Below are positions 8,025 to 16,434 of a stretch of 64,000 nucleotides of DNA, one piece after another. Origin of the DNA: a virus; IMG/VR virus record IMGVR_UViG_3300028423_001161, positions 1-64,000 of that record; one strand, given 5' to 3'. Within the stretch, counting starts at the first letter, position 1, and every line of letters begins with the position of its first letter. The translations under genes were made by a program, and so were the position numbers. A model generated the notes under the pieces. It was not told the DNA's origin, did no database searches, and was given only the letters and a program-made list of their open reading frames with translations.

Positions 8025-8684
8025 CTAAATAGCCTTCATCTGTGATTTAGGCAATATGCTTTCACAGATTCGATCCACTTGCTCATAGAGGTTTTCCAGA
8101 GAGGAATTGTTTTGTATGATATAATCTACATCGTATCCTGCCCAGTTCCACTCACTGACATGTACGTCACAGTACTTGGTGTTCATGATTTTTTCACTGA
8201 TCACATTGCCTGCATTGGCACTTGCTGCAACATCATACCATTCAGGAAGCTCACCGCGTTGCACCCAGATTACACTTCCTCCCAGTTTGTGTATCAACTC
8301 CAGTTCGTTGCGAAAACGTGCATCACTGACCACAGTGAAATACACAGACTCTCTCTGAGAGCGTATGCGATACTCTAGGCTGTGCAACCAAATATCCTGG
8401 TGAAAGTGGTTACGCATCACATCTGTGCCCAACAACTGTAATGCTAGGCGTGGCGTGAAGTTGGGGATGCCTGTTTTACGGCTCCAGAACATATCAGGTG
8501 TTTCTCTGTATTCACGGCTCTCCACTGTGTCGCCTTTTAGCAACTCACGATTCCAGCCAAAAACAGCCGAAGCAAGATCTTTGAGTGGTGCTGCAAAACT
8601 GTCTTTGACACCGCCATGTTGTGCTATGCGTTCTGCTACTGTGTCTTTGCCTGAACCCATGTATCCCACAATGCCAATGATCAT
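8025..8684 (-). CDS. Deoxynucleoside monophosphate kinase-like P-loop kinase (gp1 family)
   Basis: A 219-residue P-loop kinase. Walker A is GYMGSGKDT at residues 7-15 (Lys13), with the Lys-Asp pair typical of dNMP kinases such as T4 gp1. Further on are the substrate-side segment FTPRLALQLLGTDVMR and VVSDARFRNELELI (Walker B-like and Arg-bearing). It would phosphorylate dNMPs, including modified ones, for phage DNA synthesis. The start at 8684 is chosen because GAGGA lies 7 nt upstream and the preceding gene stops at 8695; a longer frame reaching 8753 overlaps that gene and lacks a ribosome site. Expression is probably coupled to the oxygenase gene upstream. Confidence 0.75.
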   Translation of the reverse strand: MIIGIVGYMGSGKDTVAERIAQHGGVKDSFAAPLKDLASAVFGWNRELLKGDTVESREYRETPDMFWSRKTGIPNFTPRLALQLLGTDVMRNHFHQDIWLHSLEYRIRSQRESVYFTVVSDARFRNELELIHKLGGSVIWVQRGELPEWYDVAASANAGNVISEKIMNTKYCDVHVSEWNWAGYDVDYIIQNNSSLENLYEQVDRICESILPKSQMKAI

Positions 8685-8694
8685 CGGTGTGTCC

Positions 8695-9252
8695 TCATTG
8701 AGTGTTTTTTTCATAGCGTACACCCACAATGTGATAGCGGTCTTCAAGACCATAGTTCACTGCTGTGTGTAAGCCTGTGGTGTTTGTGATATAGCTGTTG
8801 CCTAGGGCCAAGTGCTCAAATCTCACTGGTTGTGTGACACCTGATTGAATAGCATCTTCAAAGAAACACATATAGCACTGTGGATTGGTAACCACTGGTA
8901 TGTGCAACCTCATGTTCACAGTGTTAGGAGTGAGATTATCAGTGTGCACGCTGTAGGTGCGTCTAGGCTGTAAACGCAACAACCTCCACCTGTAAAATTT
9001 CTTGTGTCTTTTTATATACTCTTCGACTAGAGTACCTTCCAACGCTCTGTTCACAGTGCTGTAAAAGCGTTCAGGGTTTGGTAAGTCTGACAGCCTGCCT
9101 GTGCTGCAATCCCAGTCGTTGTTGCCGCCTACGCTGGTCAAAGAAATTTGATTTTGATCGTGCAGGGGAAATCTGTCAATGAGATCAGCGATTTCCTGCC
9201 AAAGCTGGTCTGTGTCTATGTCTGTGTCGAGTATTTGTACAAGATCTTCCAC
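8695..9252 (-). CDS. 2-oxoglutarate/Fe(II)-dependent oxygenase-like (Asp/Asn beta-hydroxylase type)
   Basis: A 185-residue protein with the metal and cosubstrate set of the aspartyl/asparaginyl beta-hydroxylase branch of 2OG oxygenases: His103-x-Asp105 in RTYSVHTDN, the distal His162 in TGLHTAVN, and Arg172 about ten residues later as the likely 2-oxoglutarate ligand. The strand NMRLHIPVVTNP between them fits the double-stranded beta-helix fold. The start is a GTG at 9252; no ATG lies near it. The substrate is unknown; protein hydroxylation or modification is the family expectation. 2OG oxygenases are frequent in marine T4-like phages. It lies 12 nt after gp13. Confidence 0.72.
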   Translation of the reverse strand: MEDLVQILDTDIDTDQLWQEIADLIDRFPLHDQNQISLTSVGGNNDWDCSTGRLSDLPNPERFYSTVNRALEGTLVEEYIKRHKKFYRWRLLRLQPRRTYSVHTDNLTPNTVNMRLHIPVVTNPQCYMCFFEDAIQSGVTQPVRFEHLALGNSYITNTTGLHTAVNYGLEDRYHIVGVRYEKNTQ

Positions 9253-9264
9253 GATGTCTCTGTG

Positions 9265-10026
9265 TTATCCGATAATAAAGCCCAAGGGCGAATTGCCTTC
9301 TTCCATATTGTGCAACGACATCTTGAGAGTTTCAAGCTCAGCTTGCGCTTCAGACTTCAACTGCTCGCCGTTGAGCGTTACTGTGCCTCCTGCACCAGGC
9401 AAGCCACTGTAGAACTTGCTGCGTGCTTCTCCTAACATCAGCTTGCTCTGAGCAAGAGCATATGCACTGAGCCACTGACTGGAATACACATCCTTGAGCA
9501 GAGTCATCTCAGGCACATAGTTGTATACTCCTACAGCAACTTCTTCATCAATCATCACATTGCGCAGTATTTTAAGCACCTTGGTGTTGGGGTTCCAGAA
9601 AAAGTCATACTCTGAACCAAATATGCGTCCTGCAACTTCTTTGTATTGACTGAATGCATCAAAGGTGGCTAGTCCGCCTATCTGTCCTGCATTAAGCAGA
9701 TACATGTTGTTGAATGCAACATCAAACGGATCAAAGTTACTGCCTGTGCCAGATGTGGTGCCCACCCCTCGTCTGTACATGCGCTGTACTTCAATAACTT
9801 CATCGGGCAAAGTATACTCTTGCACATTGGGCTGTGTGCGAATAAACATGATGCTTTCTTCCACACTGCCTGAGCTGAGCTGTCGATACTTGCCCAGTGC
9901 TAGATCAATGGCAGTATCATAGTGTTCTCTGTCAAGCTCAACGTCAACTATGCCGTCGGCAAGACGCAGTTGCAGTTGTCTGATCAGCTGTTCTCGGTTG
10001 TTGTATCCAGTTTGATCCTGAGGCAT
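9265..10026 (-). CDS. 13: Neck protein gp13 (head-tail connector)
   Basis: A 253-residue protein of the gp13 type, which with gp14 closes the portal and forms the tail-attachment surface. The N-terminus NREQLIRQLQLRLADGIVDVELDREHYDTAIDLALGKYR is the characteristic connector helix pair; residues 75-90 carry the YTLPDEVIEVQRMYR strand; the C-terminus has the YALAQSKLMLGEARSKF helix followed by GGTVTLNGEQLKSEAQAELETL, a close match in pattern to cyanophage gp13. T4 gp13 is 309 residues. The ATG at 10026 has no Shine-Dalgarno and lies 5 nt after a GATAAATA box, so the mRNA may be leaderless. Confidence 0.8.
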   Translation of the reverse strand: MPQDQTGYNNREQLIRQLQLRLADGIVDVELDREHYDTAIDLALGKYRQLSSGSVEESIMFIRTQPNVQEYTLPDEVIEVQRMYRRGVGTTSGTGSNFDPFDVAFNNMYLLNAGQIGGLATFDAFSQYKEVAGRIFGSEYDFFWNPNTKVLKILRNVMIDEEVAVGVYNYVPEMTLLKDVYSSQWLSAYALAQSKLMLGEARSKFYSGLPGAGGTVTLNGEQLKSEAQAELETLKMSLHNMEEGNSPLGFIIG

Positions 10027-10031
10027 ACAAC

Positions 10032-10039
10032 TATTTATC
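10032..10039 (-). promoter_or_regulatory. Late promoter box GATAAATA abutting gp13 start
   Basis: GATAAATA on the minus strand ends 5 nt before the gp13 ATG. With T4-like spacing the transcript would start at about the first base of the gene. Confidence 0.5.
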
Positions 10040-10041
10040 TT

Positions 10042-11181
10042 TTAGAATACTTTGATCAGTATGGTGTGCTCGTTGATTCTGCCGGTTAATGCAGTTTCAG
10101 TGGTGGTGAGCTCTTTGAAGAATTTATCAAACTTGGTGCGACTTAGCTTGTCGCAGCCCTTGAGCTCGTTGGGCTTTCTTACTGTTTTCTGCACGCTCTT
10201 TGCTGGATCAAATCCTTGTATTGTGGTTCCTTTGACAGTGAGCGGTCCTTCCATTTCGTCTGCTATGTATATACCCAGCTTGCGGTTTTTGGTATTGTAG
10301 ATCCATAGCTTGTTGGCTTCTAGCACGCTCACAGGATTGATACTGGCCAAACCTAAGTCGGGCTCTGACTCTTTGAACTTGAGTTTGGCTATTAGTTTTT
10401 GCTTGTTGGGCGACTTGCGTTTGCGAGGCTTGCGTGATGTTTTGGCTGTGTTTATTACTGTGTCGCAAGCAGTGATGATTTTCTCAACTGCGCTGAGATA
10501 ATTTTTGCGATCGCTGGCTTTGGTATGACCGTATGCTTCTCGTATGTCGTCATCTTTCCACTCTACCACCATCTTCGCTTCTGCATGCTCATTTTCAAAG
10601 AACCCGCGCATGAGCTTTGCATGTGCTGGCTTTATAAATGTGTTCTTCTGCAGATCAGCATAGGGGTCGAAATCTTTGACTTTGAGATCACCACGCATGA
10701 TTTGATCGATACAGTAGTTCCACTCGCCGCATACGGGCTCGACCTGTTCCTGCATGCGTTCTTGAATACTGATCACATTGGTCTTTGCTGTGTCTTCTTG
10801 TTTTTTCTCTTCTTGAATTGCTGTGGCTTTTTCAACAAATTCATAAAACTTGTTTTCAATCATCTCATGAATGCTTCCATCCAGCGTAGCACCCCGTGAG
10901 ATCAAATAGGTGTATTTTCCTACCACTGCAAATTCTCTGTCTGGCAGTTTTTTCAAGGTCTTTGTTTGTTTTTTATCAAAGTGTTTGTTGCAGTATTTTA
11001 CAAACTCTGCAGACAGCTTCTTGTCTGCAATCTCATAGTGCACGTAGCTGAGTGCTTCCCATACTAGACGCTCATAGCTTCTAGAAATGCCGTCTCTGGA
11101 TACAGGCTTCATGTCTGGCTTGATCACAGTCCAATCCGGAATACTTTGTCCTGATTCAGTGACTTTCTTTTGCTTGGCCAT
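10042..11181 (-). CDS. Conserved hypothetical protein, lysine-rich
   Basis: A 379-residue basic, Lys-rich protein. A good AGGAG site lies 9 nt before the ATG at 11181. It appears to have an N-terminal alpha/beta region (residues 25-125, with a SYERLVWEALSYVHYEIADKK helix), a coiled helical stretch (residues 115-150), a highly basic linker near residue 250 (SRKPRKRKSPNKQKL) and a C-terminal beta-rich region with INPVSVLEANKLWIYNTKNRKLGIYI. The basic linker suggests nucleic-acid binding. From memory, proteins with a basic linker followed by an ANKLW(I/V)(Y/F)NTK segment are conserved hypotheticals in marine T4-like phages. No enzyme motif is seen and no function is proposed. Confidence 0.6.
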   Translation of the reverse strand: MAKQKKVTESGQSIPDWTVIKPDMKPVSRDGISRSYERLVWEALSYVHYEIADKKLSAEFVKYCNKHFDKKQTKTLKKLPDREFAVVGKYTYLISRGATLDGSIHEMIENKFYEFVEKATAIQEEKKQEDTAKTNVISIQERMQEQVEPVCGEWNYCIDQIMRGDLKVKDFDPYADLQKNTFIKPAHAKLMRGFFENEHAEAKMVVEWKDDDIREAYGHTKASDRKNYLSAVEKIITACDTVINTAKTSRKPRKRKSPNKQKLIAKLKFKESEPDLGLASINPVSVLEANKLWIYNTKNRKLGIYIADEMEGPLTVKGTTIQGFDPAKSVQKTVRKPNELKGCDKLSRTKFDKFFKELTTTETALTGRINEHTILIKVF

Positions 11182-11246
11182 GTTTACTACTCCTTGATAT
11201 CTATCAAATGCAACACAATTGTACTAGATTCGGCATCTACTGTCAA

Positions 11247-12194
11247 CTACTTGTGGTTTTCCACAATTTCTTTCCAGATTTCAATGGTTTTGTCTATGCC
11301 TGTGCTGAGATCAGTCTGAGGTTGCCAGCCTGTGTGTTGAGTAATTTTGCTGTGTGTGCTGTTGAGCAGATAGATTTCTCCTGGACGTTCGGGCTTGGTA
11401 TCCCAGTGTACTTCTCCTTGCCATCCCAGCTTGTCTGCAATCATCTGCACATAGTCTGAGATGCGTATAGCATTGTTGGGCCCTAGGCAATAGATTTCGC
11501 CTGTGCACTGATCAGGATTTTCAATCACTGTGCACCAGGCTTCTAGTAGGTCTTCGATGTAGATAAAATTGCGATAGGGTTCACCGTGACCCAAGTAAAT
11601 GTGGTTAGGGTCAGTGAGCATTTGATGAATGATCTGTTCAGTGACAAAAAAGTCATTGTCTTTTCTGCCGTATGCATTGGTTTGCCGTATCGCTGTAAAA
11701 GGCAACCCATAGCTGCGATGTGCATACTCCAGATACTTCTCACAGCCATATTTGGCAACAGCATAAGGAGCGTTGGGGTTGGGCACGGTGGTTTCATCAA
11801 ATGCTATTTGGCCATTCTGTATTGCAGCTCTAACTGACTGTGTGTCCTCGCCGTCGCGGAGTTGATCACTCACTGGTTGCCAGCCGTAGACTTCCATGGT
11901 ACTAGCAAACACAAAGTTCTGCAAGTTGGGTACTCCGCGAGCCGATTCTATGAGATTCACTGTGCCTGTGTAGTTGATATCACTGAAGGTAATCTGCTCA
12001 TAGAAACTGTCCTGTACTTCTGTGCGTGCAGCCAAATGCACAATGATATCTGGCGAGAAGTTTACTAGCTCTTGCTGTATTGCTTGATGTTCTCTGAGAT
12101 CAGTGCTAGAACAAAACAGCTGATGTGCATCTTGTAGTTTTTCAACGAGATGCGAGCCAATAAAGCCCGACGATCCTGTGATGTAGATTTTCAT
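11247..12194 (-). CDS. NAD-dependent epimerase/dehydratase (extended SDR)
   Basis: A 315-residue extended short-chain dehydrogenase/reductase. The Rossmann dinucleotide motif GSSGFIG is at residues 7-13, the VHLAARTEVQDS strand at about 52, the Ser of FASTMEVYG at about 98 and the catalytic YAVAK (Tyr144, Lys148). These features fit nucleotide-sugar epimerases and dehydratases such as UDP-glucose 4-epimerase or GDP-mannose 4,6-dehydratase; which one cannot be decided. It may help remodel host surface glycans or supply sugars. The start at 12194 is the ATG of MKIYITG; a longer frame upstream would run through the perfect late promoter at 12227-12234. It is the first gene of the minus-strand cluster. 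Confidence 0.85.
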   Translation of the reverse strand: MKIYITGSSGFIGSHLVEKLQDAHQLFCSSTDLREHQAIQQELVNFSPDIIVHLAARTEVQDSFYEQITFSDINYTGTVNLIESARGVPNLQNFVFASTMEVYGWQPVSDQLRDGEDTQSVRAAIQNGQIAFDETTVPNPNAPYAVAKYGCEKYLEYAHRSYGLPFTAIRQTNAYGRKDNDFFVTEQIIHQMLTDPNHIYLGHGEPYRNFIYIEDLLEAWCTVIENPDQCTGEIYCLGPNNAIRISDYVQMIADKLGWQGEVHWDTKPERPGEIYLLNSTHSKITQHTGWQPQTDLSTGIDKTIEIWKEIVENHK

Positions 12195-12226
12195 TGTATC
12201 TAATTTCTCAGTGATAGTGTTGCTTG

Positions 12227-12234
12227 TATTTATA
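12227..12234 (-). promoter_or_regulatory. Late promoter box TATAAATA (exact T4 consensus)
   Basis: The only exact TATAAATA found upstream of a gene here, 32 nt before the epimerase ATG. Together with the plus-strand box at 12278 it makes the 12195-12319 gap a divergent promoter region. Confidence 0.7.
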
Positions 12235-12277
12235 GGCCACAAAATTAGCAAGAACACAAACATGGTATTTGATTGTT

Positions 12278-12285
12278 GATAAATA
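12278..12285 (+). promoter_or_regulatory. Late promoter box GATAAATA for the gp14 operon
   Basis: Plus-strand GATAAATA 34 nt upstream of the gp14 ATG; it would drive gp14, endolysin, gp15, Nudix and the following unknown gene. Confidence 0.65.
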
Positions 12286-12319
12286 CTGTTATGATAGCAA
12301 TAGCAGAGAATACAGCATA

Positions 12320-13390
12320 ATGAGCCGTCTTTCTTTATGGAAACCAGTAAAGACCAGCGACTTTGCGTTTATTGATCGTATTGTAGGCGAACATCTCTAT
12401 GCAGGTGGCACTGGCGTTCATGTACACAAATATCTGGGTATAAACGATGTTCCAGAAACCGGCGATGCCACGCGACCCGGTAGTGCCGGCAACCAGGCAG
12501 GCGAAGTGTTTATACAAGATCTGTTGTTCTTGGAGAACAGAGATCGCAAATATGACAATACCATCTACGAACTCAGAGGTCAGTACAACATACAAGACAA
12601 TGATCAGTATGATCTCACGCAGTTTGGTTTGTTCTTGGCCAACGACACATTGATGATGAACTTTCACATTGAGAGTATGGTAGAACAGCTGGGCCGTAAG
12701 CTGATGCCAGGTGACGTGTTAGAGTTGCCTCATCTAAGAGACGATTTGCTGTTGGGTGCTGATGACGCCATTAACAGATTCTATGTGGTACAAGAAGGTG
12801 CACGTCCGTCAGAAGGCTATGATCCTAGATGGTGGCCTCACCTGTGGCGTGTGAAGCTGGGCCCTATCACAGACTCTCAGGAATACAGAGACATACTTGG
12901 CTCTGGCGAGGAAGAGGAAGACTTGCGCAATCTGGTCAGCAAATACCAAACTGAGATCAACATCAACGATGCCCTCTTAGAACAAGCAGAGAATGATGTC
13001 AAATATGATCCACAGTGGCGCGATACAGCACACTTGTATGTAGATCCTGATGCACCAGACAAACCTGCTGTGGGTTTTGACTTTGCAGCAGACGGAGGCC
13101 AGGCGCCCAACGGAGCACAGATTGTGGGCAGCGGCGAAAGTTTTCCCACTGACAACATTTCTGAGGGGGACTACTTCCTGCGCACAGACTTTTCTCCTCA
13201 CAGGCTGTTTCGGAAATCTGGCACACGCTGGCTCAAAGTCAACGATGACAACAAACAACTGTGGGCAGCCGCAAACCGCGTGCTAACAACATTTATCAAC
13301 AACGACAATGAATCAACTCTTACAGACGGTGAGATTGTGCCTGAGAAGACTAATCTCAGCCAAGCAGTCAAACCAAAAACAGACGACTAG
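12320..13390 (+). CDS. 14: Neck protein gp14
   Basis: A 356-residue neck protein; T4 gp14 is 256. It forms the lower connector ring with gp13 and is needed for tail joining. The core is recognisable in DFAFIDRIVGEHLYAGG, then YLGINDV, DLLFLENRDRKYDNTIYELRG and the strand pair FGLFLANDTLMMNF / PGDVLELPHLRDD, which follow the order in cyanophage gp14. The C-terminal third is an added domain with DYFLRTDFSPHRLFRKSGTRW and a polar FINNDNES...PKTDD tail, also usual in marine T4-like gp14. The ATG at 12320 follows the late box by 34 nt; the ribosome site is weak (AGAGA). An in-frame ATG at 12269 lies upstream of the promoter and is rejected. Confidence 0.82.
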   Translation: MSRLSLWKPVKTSDFAFIDRIVGEHLYAGGTGVHVHKYLGINDVPETGDATRPGSAGNQAGEVFIQDLLFLENRDRKYDNTIYELRGQYNIQDNDQYDLTQFGLFLANDTLMMNFHIESMVEQLGRKLMPGDVLELPHLRDDLLLGADDAINRFYVVQEGARPSEGYDPRWWPHLWRVKLGPITDSQEYRDILGSGEEEEDLRNLVSKYQTEININDALLEQAENDVKYDPQWRDTAHLYVDPDAPDKPAVGFDFAADGGQAPNGAQIVGSGESFPTDNISEGDYFLRTDFSPHRLFRKSGTRWLKVNDDNKQLWAAANRVLTTFINNDNESTLTDGEIVPEKTNLSQAVKPKTDD

Positions 13391-13397
13391 GAATATC

Positions 13398-14018
13398 ATG
13401 GGCAATCAGCCGTTGAAGCTACTACAAGAAAAGGCCGGCACAACACCTGACGGTGTTTTTGGTCCTAACACCCTGCGAGCCGCTGTGGACTATTATCAGC
13501 TCACTCCGGAACAGGGTGCTCACTTCTTTGGTCAAACTTCACATGAGTCTGCTCAGTTTACTGTGTTTTCAGAGAATCTCAACTACAGTGCAGATGCATT
13601 ACTGCGGGTGTTTGGCAAGTATTTCCACAATCTCATGGAAGCAGAAGAATATGCGCGCCAACCTGAGAAAATTGCTAACCGTGTGTATGCCAATCGCATG
13701 GGCAACGACAACGAAGCAAGCAGAGACGGCTGGAGATACAGAGGGCGCGGTGCTATACAACTCACCGGCAAATGGAACTATCGACAGTTTGCCAGCGATC
13801 TAAAAGATCAAGATATCTTGTTAAATCCGGATTTAGTCGAAGAACAATATGCCTTTGACTGTGCTCGTTGGTACTTTGATCAACGTGATATCTGGAACTA
13901 CTGTGATCAGGTATCAGATGAACGCATTGGCGTTATTACACGCATGATCAACGGTGGTACAAACGGCCTTGAGGATCGCAGAGCAGAAACATATCTCTAT
14001 TACGAATGGTTGAGCTAG
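13398..14018 (+). CDS. GH19 chitinase-type endolysin with peptidoglycan-binding N-terminus
   Basis: A 206-residue glycoside hydrolase family 19-type lytic enzyme. Residues 5-35 resemble a short peptidoglycan-binding repeat (LKLLQEKAGTTPDGVFGPNT). The catalytic part follows: the first Glu in QTSHESAQF (Glu50), the second in FSENLNYS (Glu59), and the signature YRGRGAIQLTG at about 114-124, then the helix-rich lobe ending in RMINGGTNGLEDR. Such enzymes cleave the glycan strands of peptidoglycan. No signal peptide or membrane segment is seen, so release would need a holin or use inside the virion. The start has AGGA 7 nt upstream and lies 7 nt after gp14, 8 nt before gp15. Confidence 0.88.
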   Translation: MGNQPLKLLQEKAGTTPDGVFGPNTLRAAVDYYQLTPEQGAHFFGQTSHESAQFTVFSENLNYSADALLRVFGKYFHNLMEAEEYARQPEKIANRVYANRMGNDNEASRDGWRYRGRGAIQLTGKWNYRQFASDLKDQDILLNPDLVEEQYAFDCARWYFDQRDIWNYCDQVSDERIGVITRMINGGTNGLEDRRAETYLYYEWLS

Positions 14019-14026
14019 GAGCAAAC

Positions 14027-15367
14027 ATGGCAGGCAAAAACATGGATTACTGGTACGACGAGCAGATAAAAAGATATCTGCTACAACTGATTCGTATCTT
14101 TTCGCACTTTCAGGTCAAAGAGTACACTTCGGAAGGCGTGAATTACAATAGAGTGCCATGCCGCTATGCTGATGCTAGTCGCATGGTCAGTCACATACTG
14201 CGCAACAACTCAGAAAACATTGTGAACAATGCTCCGCAGATTTCTGTGGGCATACAGAGTTTGCAACTGGCCAGAGAGCGAGCACAAGACCCTTTCATGG
14301 TGGACACACAGCAGGTTGCAGAAAGAGAGTGGAACAAAGAGGCGGGATCGTATACCAGCGAGCAGGGCAACCTGTACACAGTGCAACGCTATATGCCTGT
14401 GCCTTACAACATGACCATACAGGTGGATATCTTTACCACCAACACTGACACCAAGCTGCAGATCCTAGAGCAAATTTTTGTGCTGTTTAATCCCAGTATA
14501 CAGTTGCAGAGCAATGATAATCCTTTGGATTGGAGCAACGTGTTTGAAGTTGAGCTCACTGACATATCCTGGAGTAATCGCAGCATACCTGCAGGTGTCG
14601 ATGAGAGCCTAGATATTTCCACACTGACATTTCAGGTGCCCATATGGATCTCACCGCCTGCCAAAGTGCAACGACAAAAAATCATACAAAAAATTATTGC
14701 AGACATTCACAGCAACAACAACCTCATGAGCTTAGGATTCAACTCAGATTTTCATGACTTCTTTGCCAGTGTGCCAGAAGACGCCCGTGTGGTAACTGCG
14801 CCCGATCTCAGAGTGCATATTGAAAATGCAACTGCATCTCTGGTAAATCTCTCAGGACAGCCTGTGAACTGGAGCGAAATCATTGAGATGAACGGTGAGC
14901 TCACATCAGTGAGCCGACTGGAGTTCAACATCACTGATGACATCAAGGATTACAGTCAAATGGTGATAGGCACTATTGTGGGAAATCCACTTGATTCTAC
15001 CAGTTTGATTTTTAATCTAGATTCCGAGACTTTGCCTGCAGACACATTGACACCGCTGAATAGGATTGTTGATCCGCGTTCGAGCAGACCAGGCGATACT
15101 TTGCCGTCGGCACAACTGGCACAGAGATATTTGATCACTGAAAATATCACCGAAGACTATGCCGAATGGGGCATAGATGCAGAAGCCAACGACATCGTGG
15201 AATACGACGGAAACAAATGGGTAGTGGTGTTTGACAGTGACCAAGTCAGTCAGCAGGCATGGATCACCAACGACTTCACTGGTCAGCAGTTTCGCTGGAC
15301 CGGCACAGAATGGATCAGCAGCTGGCAAGGCACATATAATCCTGGATACTGGAAATTGATACTATGA
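14027..15367 (+). CDS. 15: Tail terminator / sheath stabilizer gp15 with C-terminal extension
   Basis: A 446-residue protein whose first 230 residues match gp15, the ring that ends the tail and joins it to the neck (T4 gp15 is 272). Signs are the opening YWYDEQIKRYLLQLIRIFSHFQVK, the VNYNRVPCRYADASRMV strand, RYMPVPYNMTIQVDIFT, and a STLTFQVPIWISPP strand. Residues 250-446 are extra: a DLRVHIENATASL beta region, then a C-terminal module with EYDGNKWVVVFDS and FRWTGTEWISSWQG. Similar W-x-G-x-x-W modules occur in gp18, gp14, gp6 and a fibre here. The start at 14027 has AGGAG 6 nt upstream. Its stop overlaps the ATG of the Nudix gene. Confidence 0.83.
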   Translation: MAGKNMDYWYDEQIKRYLLQLIRIFSHFQVKEYTSEGVNYNRVPCRYADASRMVSHILRNNSENIVNNAPQISVGIQSLQLARERAQDPFMVDTQQVAEREWNKEAGSYTSEQGNLYTVQRYMPVPYNMTIQVDIFTTNTDTKLQILEQIFVLFNPSIQLQSNDNPLDWSNVFEVELTDISWSNRSIPAGVDESLDISTLTFQVPIWISPPAKVQRQKIIQKIIADIHSNNNLMSLGFNSDFHDFFASVPEDARVVTAPDLRVHIENATASLVNLSGQPVNWSEIIEMNGELTSVSRLEFNITDDIKDYSQMVIGTIVGNPLDSTSLIFNLDSETLPADTLTPLNRIVDPRSSRPGDTLPSAQLAQRYLITENITEDYAEWGIDAEANDIVEYDGNKWVVVFDSDQVSQQAWITNDFTGQQFRWTGTEWISSWQGTYNPGYWKLIL

Positions 15368-15789
15368 TTGAAGCAGTGGGCGTTATATTCCTTGCCAAAG
15401 ACACAGGCAGATGTTTAATGCAGTTGCGCAACGGAGACAAGAGACACAAATATACCTGGGGGTTCTTTGGAGGCACCATAGAGAAAGGCGAAACACCATT
15501 TGAGGCTTTGCAAAGAGAACTTGATGAAGAAATAGGCTTTGTGCCTGAGTTGGCCAAGCTGAATCCCATTGATGTTTATCAGAGCAACGACAAACATTTC
15601 TACTACTACAGTTTTGCAGCTGTGGTAGATCATGAATTTTTGCCCAGTCTCAACAGAGAAAGCGTGGGATATGCTTGGGTCAACATAGGAAGATGGCCTC
15701 AGCCATTGCATCAAGGTGCGCGTATAACACTAAATAAAAACAAAGGGACACATAAACTGCACACAATTCTAGACATACACACTGAATAA
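15364..15789 (+). CDS. Nudix hydrolase
   Basis: A 141-residue Nudix protein. The Nudix box G-x5-E-x7-R-E-x2-E-E-x-G is complete at residues 37-58 (GTIEKGETPFEALQRELD then EEIG), supplying the Mg-binding Glu residues. The family hydrolyses nucleoside diphosphates linked to another group, such as NAD, ADP-ribose, capped RNA or oxidised dNTPs; the substrate cannot be read from the sequence. The ATG overlaps the gp15 stop (ATGA), so it is translationally coupled to a tail gene. The N-terminus MIEAVGVIFLAKDTGRCL is a normal first strand, so the protein looks complete. Confidence 0.9.
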   Translation: MIEAVGVIFLAKDTGRCLMQLRNGDKRHKYTWGFFGGTIEKGETPFEALQRELDEEIGFVPELAKLNPIDVYQSNDKHFYYYSFAAVVDHEFLPSLNRESVGYAWVNIGRWPQPLHQGARITLNKNKGTHKLHTILDIHTE

Positions 15790-15803
15790 TATCGGAGAGT
15801 GAC

Positions 15804-16433
15804 ATGTCAGAAATAGTAGATTTTACCTGTGTGCAGATACAGTCTGGCTTAGACGACTATGATCGCACAGGCATTATACCAGAAGATCTAATGGAAGGCG
15901 TATACACTGCTGACGACATACTCAGCTGTTTACGCCAGCTTCCCCAGGATTATTCCAGTACAGGCAACGCCCTGATACGAGCCTACACCAGAAAGCAACA
16001 AAAGAATCTCAAAAAAATAAAGCAGGATCTCAAAGATGAATATCATCATCTGCTGGGTAACCTGTCAACCACGCACTACGGCTTGGTGTTTCCGTCTGTG
16101 ATTAATCGCTATCGCATTGACATAAATCCAGTTGCTGCTCTCTACTATGATTGCAGAGAACTGACTCGACATTTCAACCCAGAGGACGACAGACACATTT
16201 GGTTACACAGTGTGGTCACAGACAAGAAATTAAACAACACCATACTGGATGCTCTCAGCAGAGACATCAAACACATAGAAAAGTTTGTTAAAAAATATCA
16301 CTGGTCTTTGACAAACCTCAGCGACAGTATTCCGTTGGAACTGTTTCATGCTAGACAGATAATCAAGGACTTCAGTCAGTTCTATGTGTTCTTTGCTGGC
16401 ATTGTTGATTTTGAGCCCGAGGACCACTACTAG
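15804..16433 (+). CDS. Hypothetical protein
   Basis: A 209-residue, mostly helical protein that I do not recognise. A GGAGAG ribosome site precedes the ATG at 15804. The N-terminal 60 residues contain a DDILSCLRQLPQDY segment, followed by a strongly basic amphipathic helix (YTRKQQKNLKKIKQDLKDEYH) and a C-terminal half rich in His, Asp and aromatic residues with an FYVFFAGIVDFEP end. No signal peptide or clear transmembrane helix is present. It is the last gene of the gp14 operon and converges on the fibre gene 16500-18440. Confidence 0.6.
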   Translation: MSEIVDFTCVQIQSGLDDYDRTGIIPEDLMEGVYTADDILSCLRQLPQDYSSTGNALIRAYTRKQQKNLKKIKQDLKDEYHHLLGNLSTTHYGLVFPSVINRYRIDINPVAALYYDCRELTRHFNPEDDRHIWLHSVVTDKKLNNTILDALSRDIKHIEKFVKKYHWSLTNLSDSIPLELFHARQIIKDFSQFYVFFAGIVDFEPEDHY

Positions 16434-16434
16434 G

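Noticed and set aside
12269-12319. Upstream ATG extending gp14 by 17 codons
   Set aside because: This start lies at or before the late promoter box and has no ribosome site; the ATG at 12320 begins with the sequence expected for gp14.
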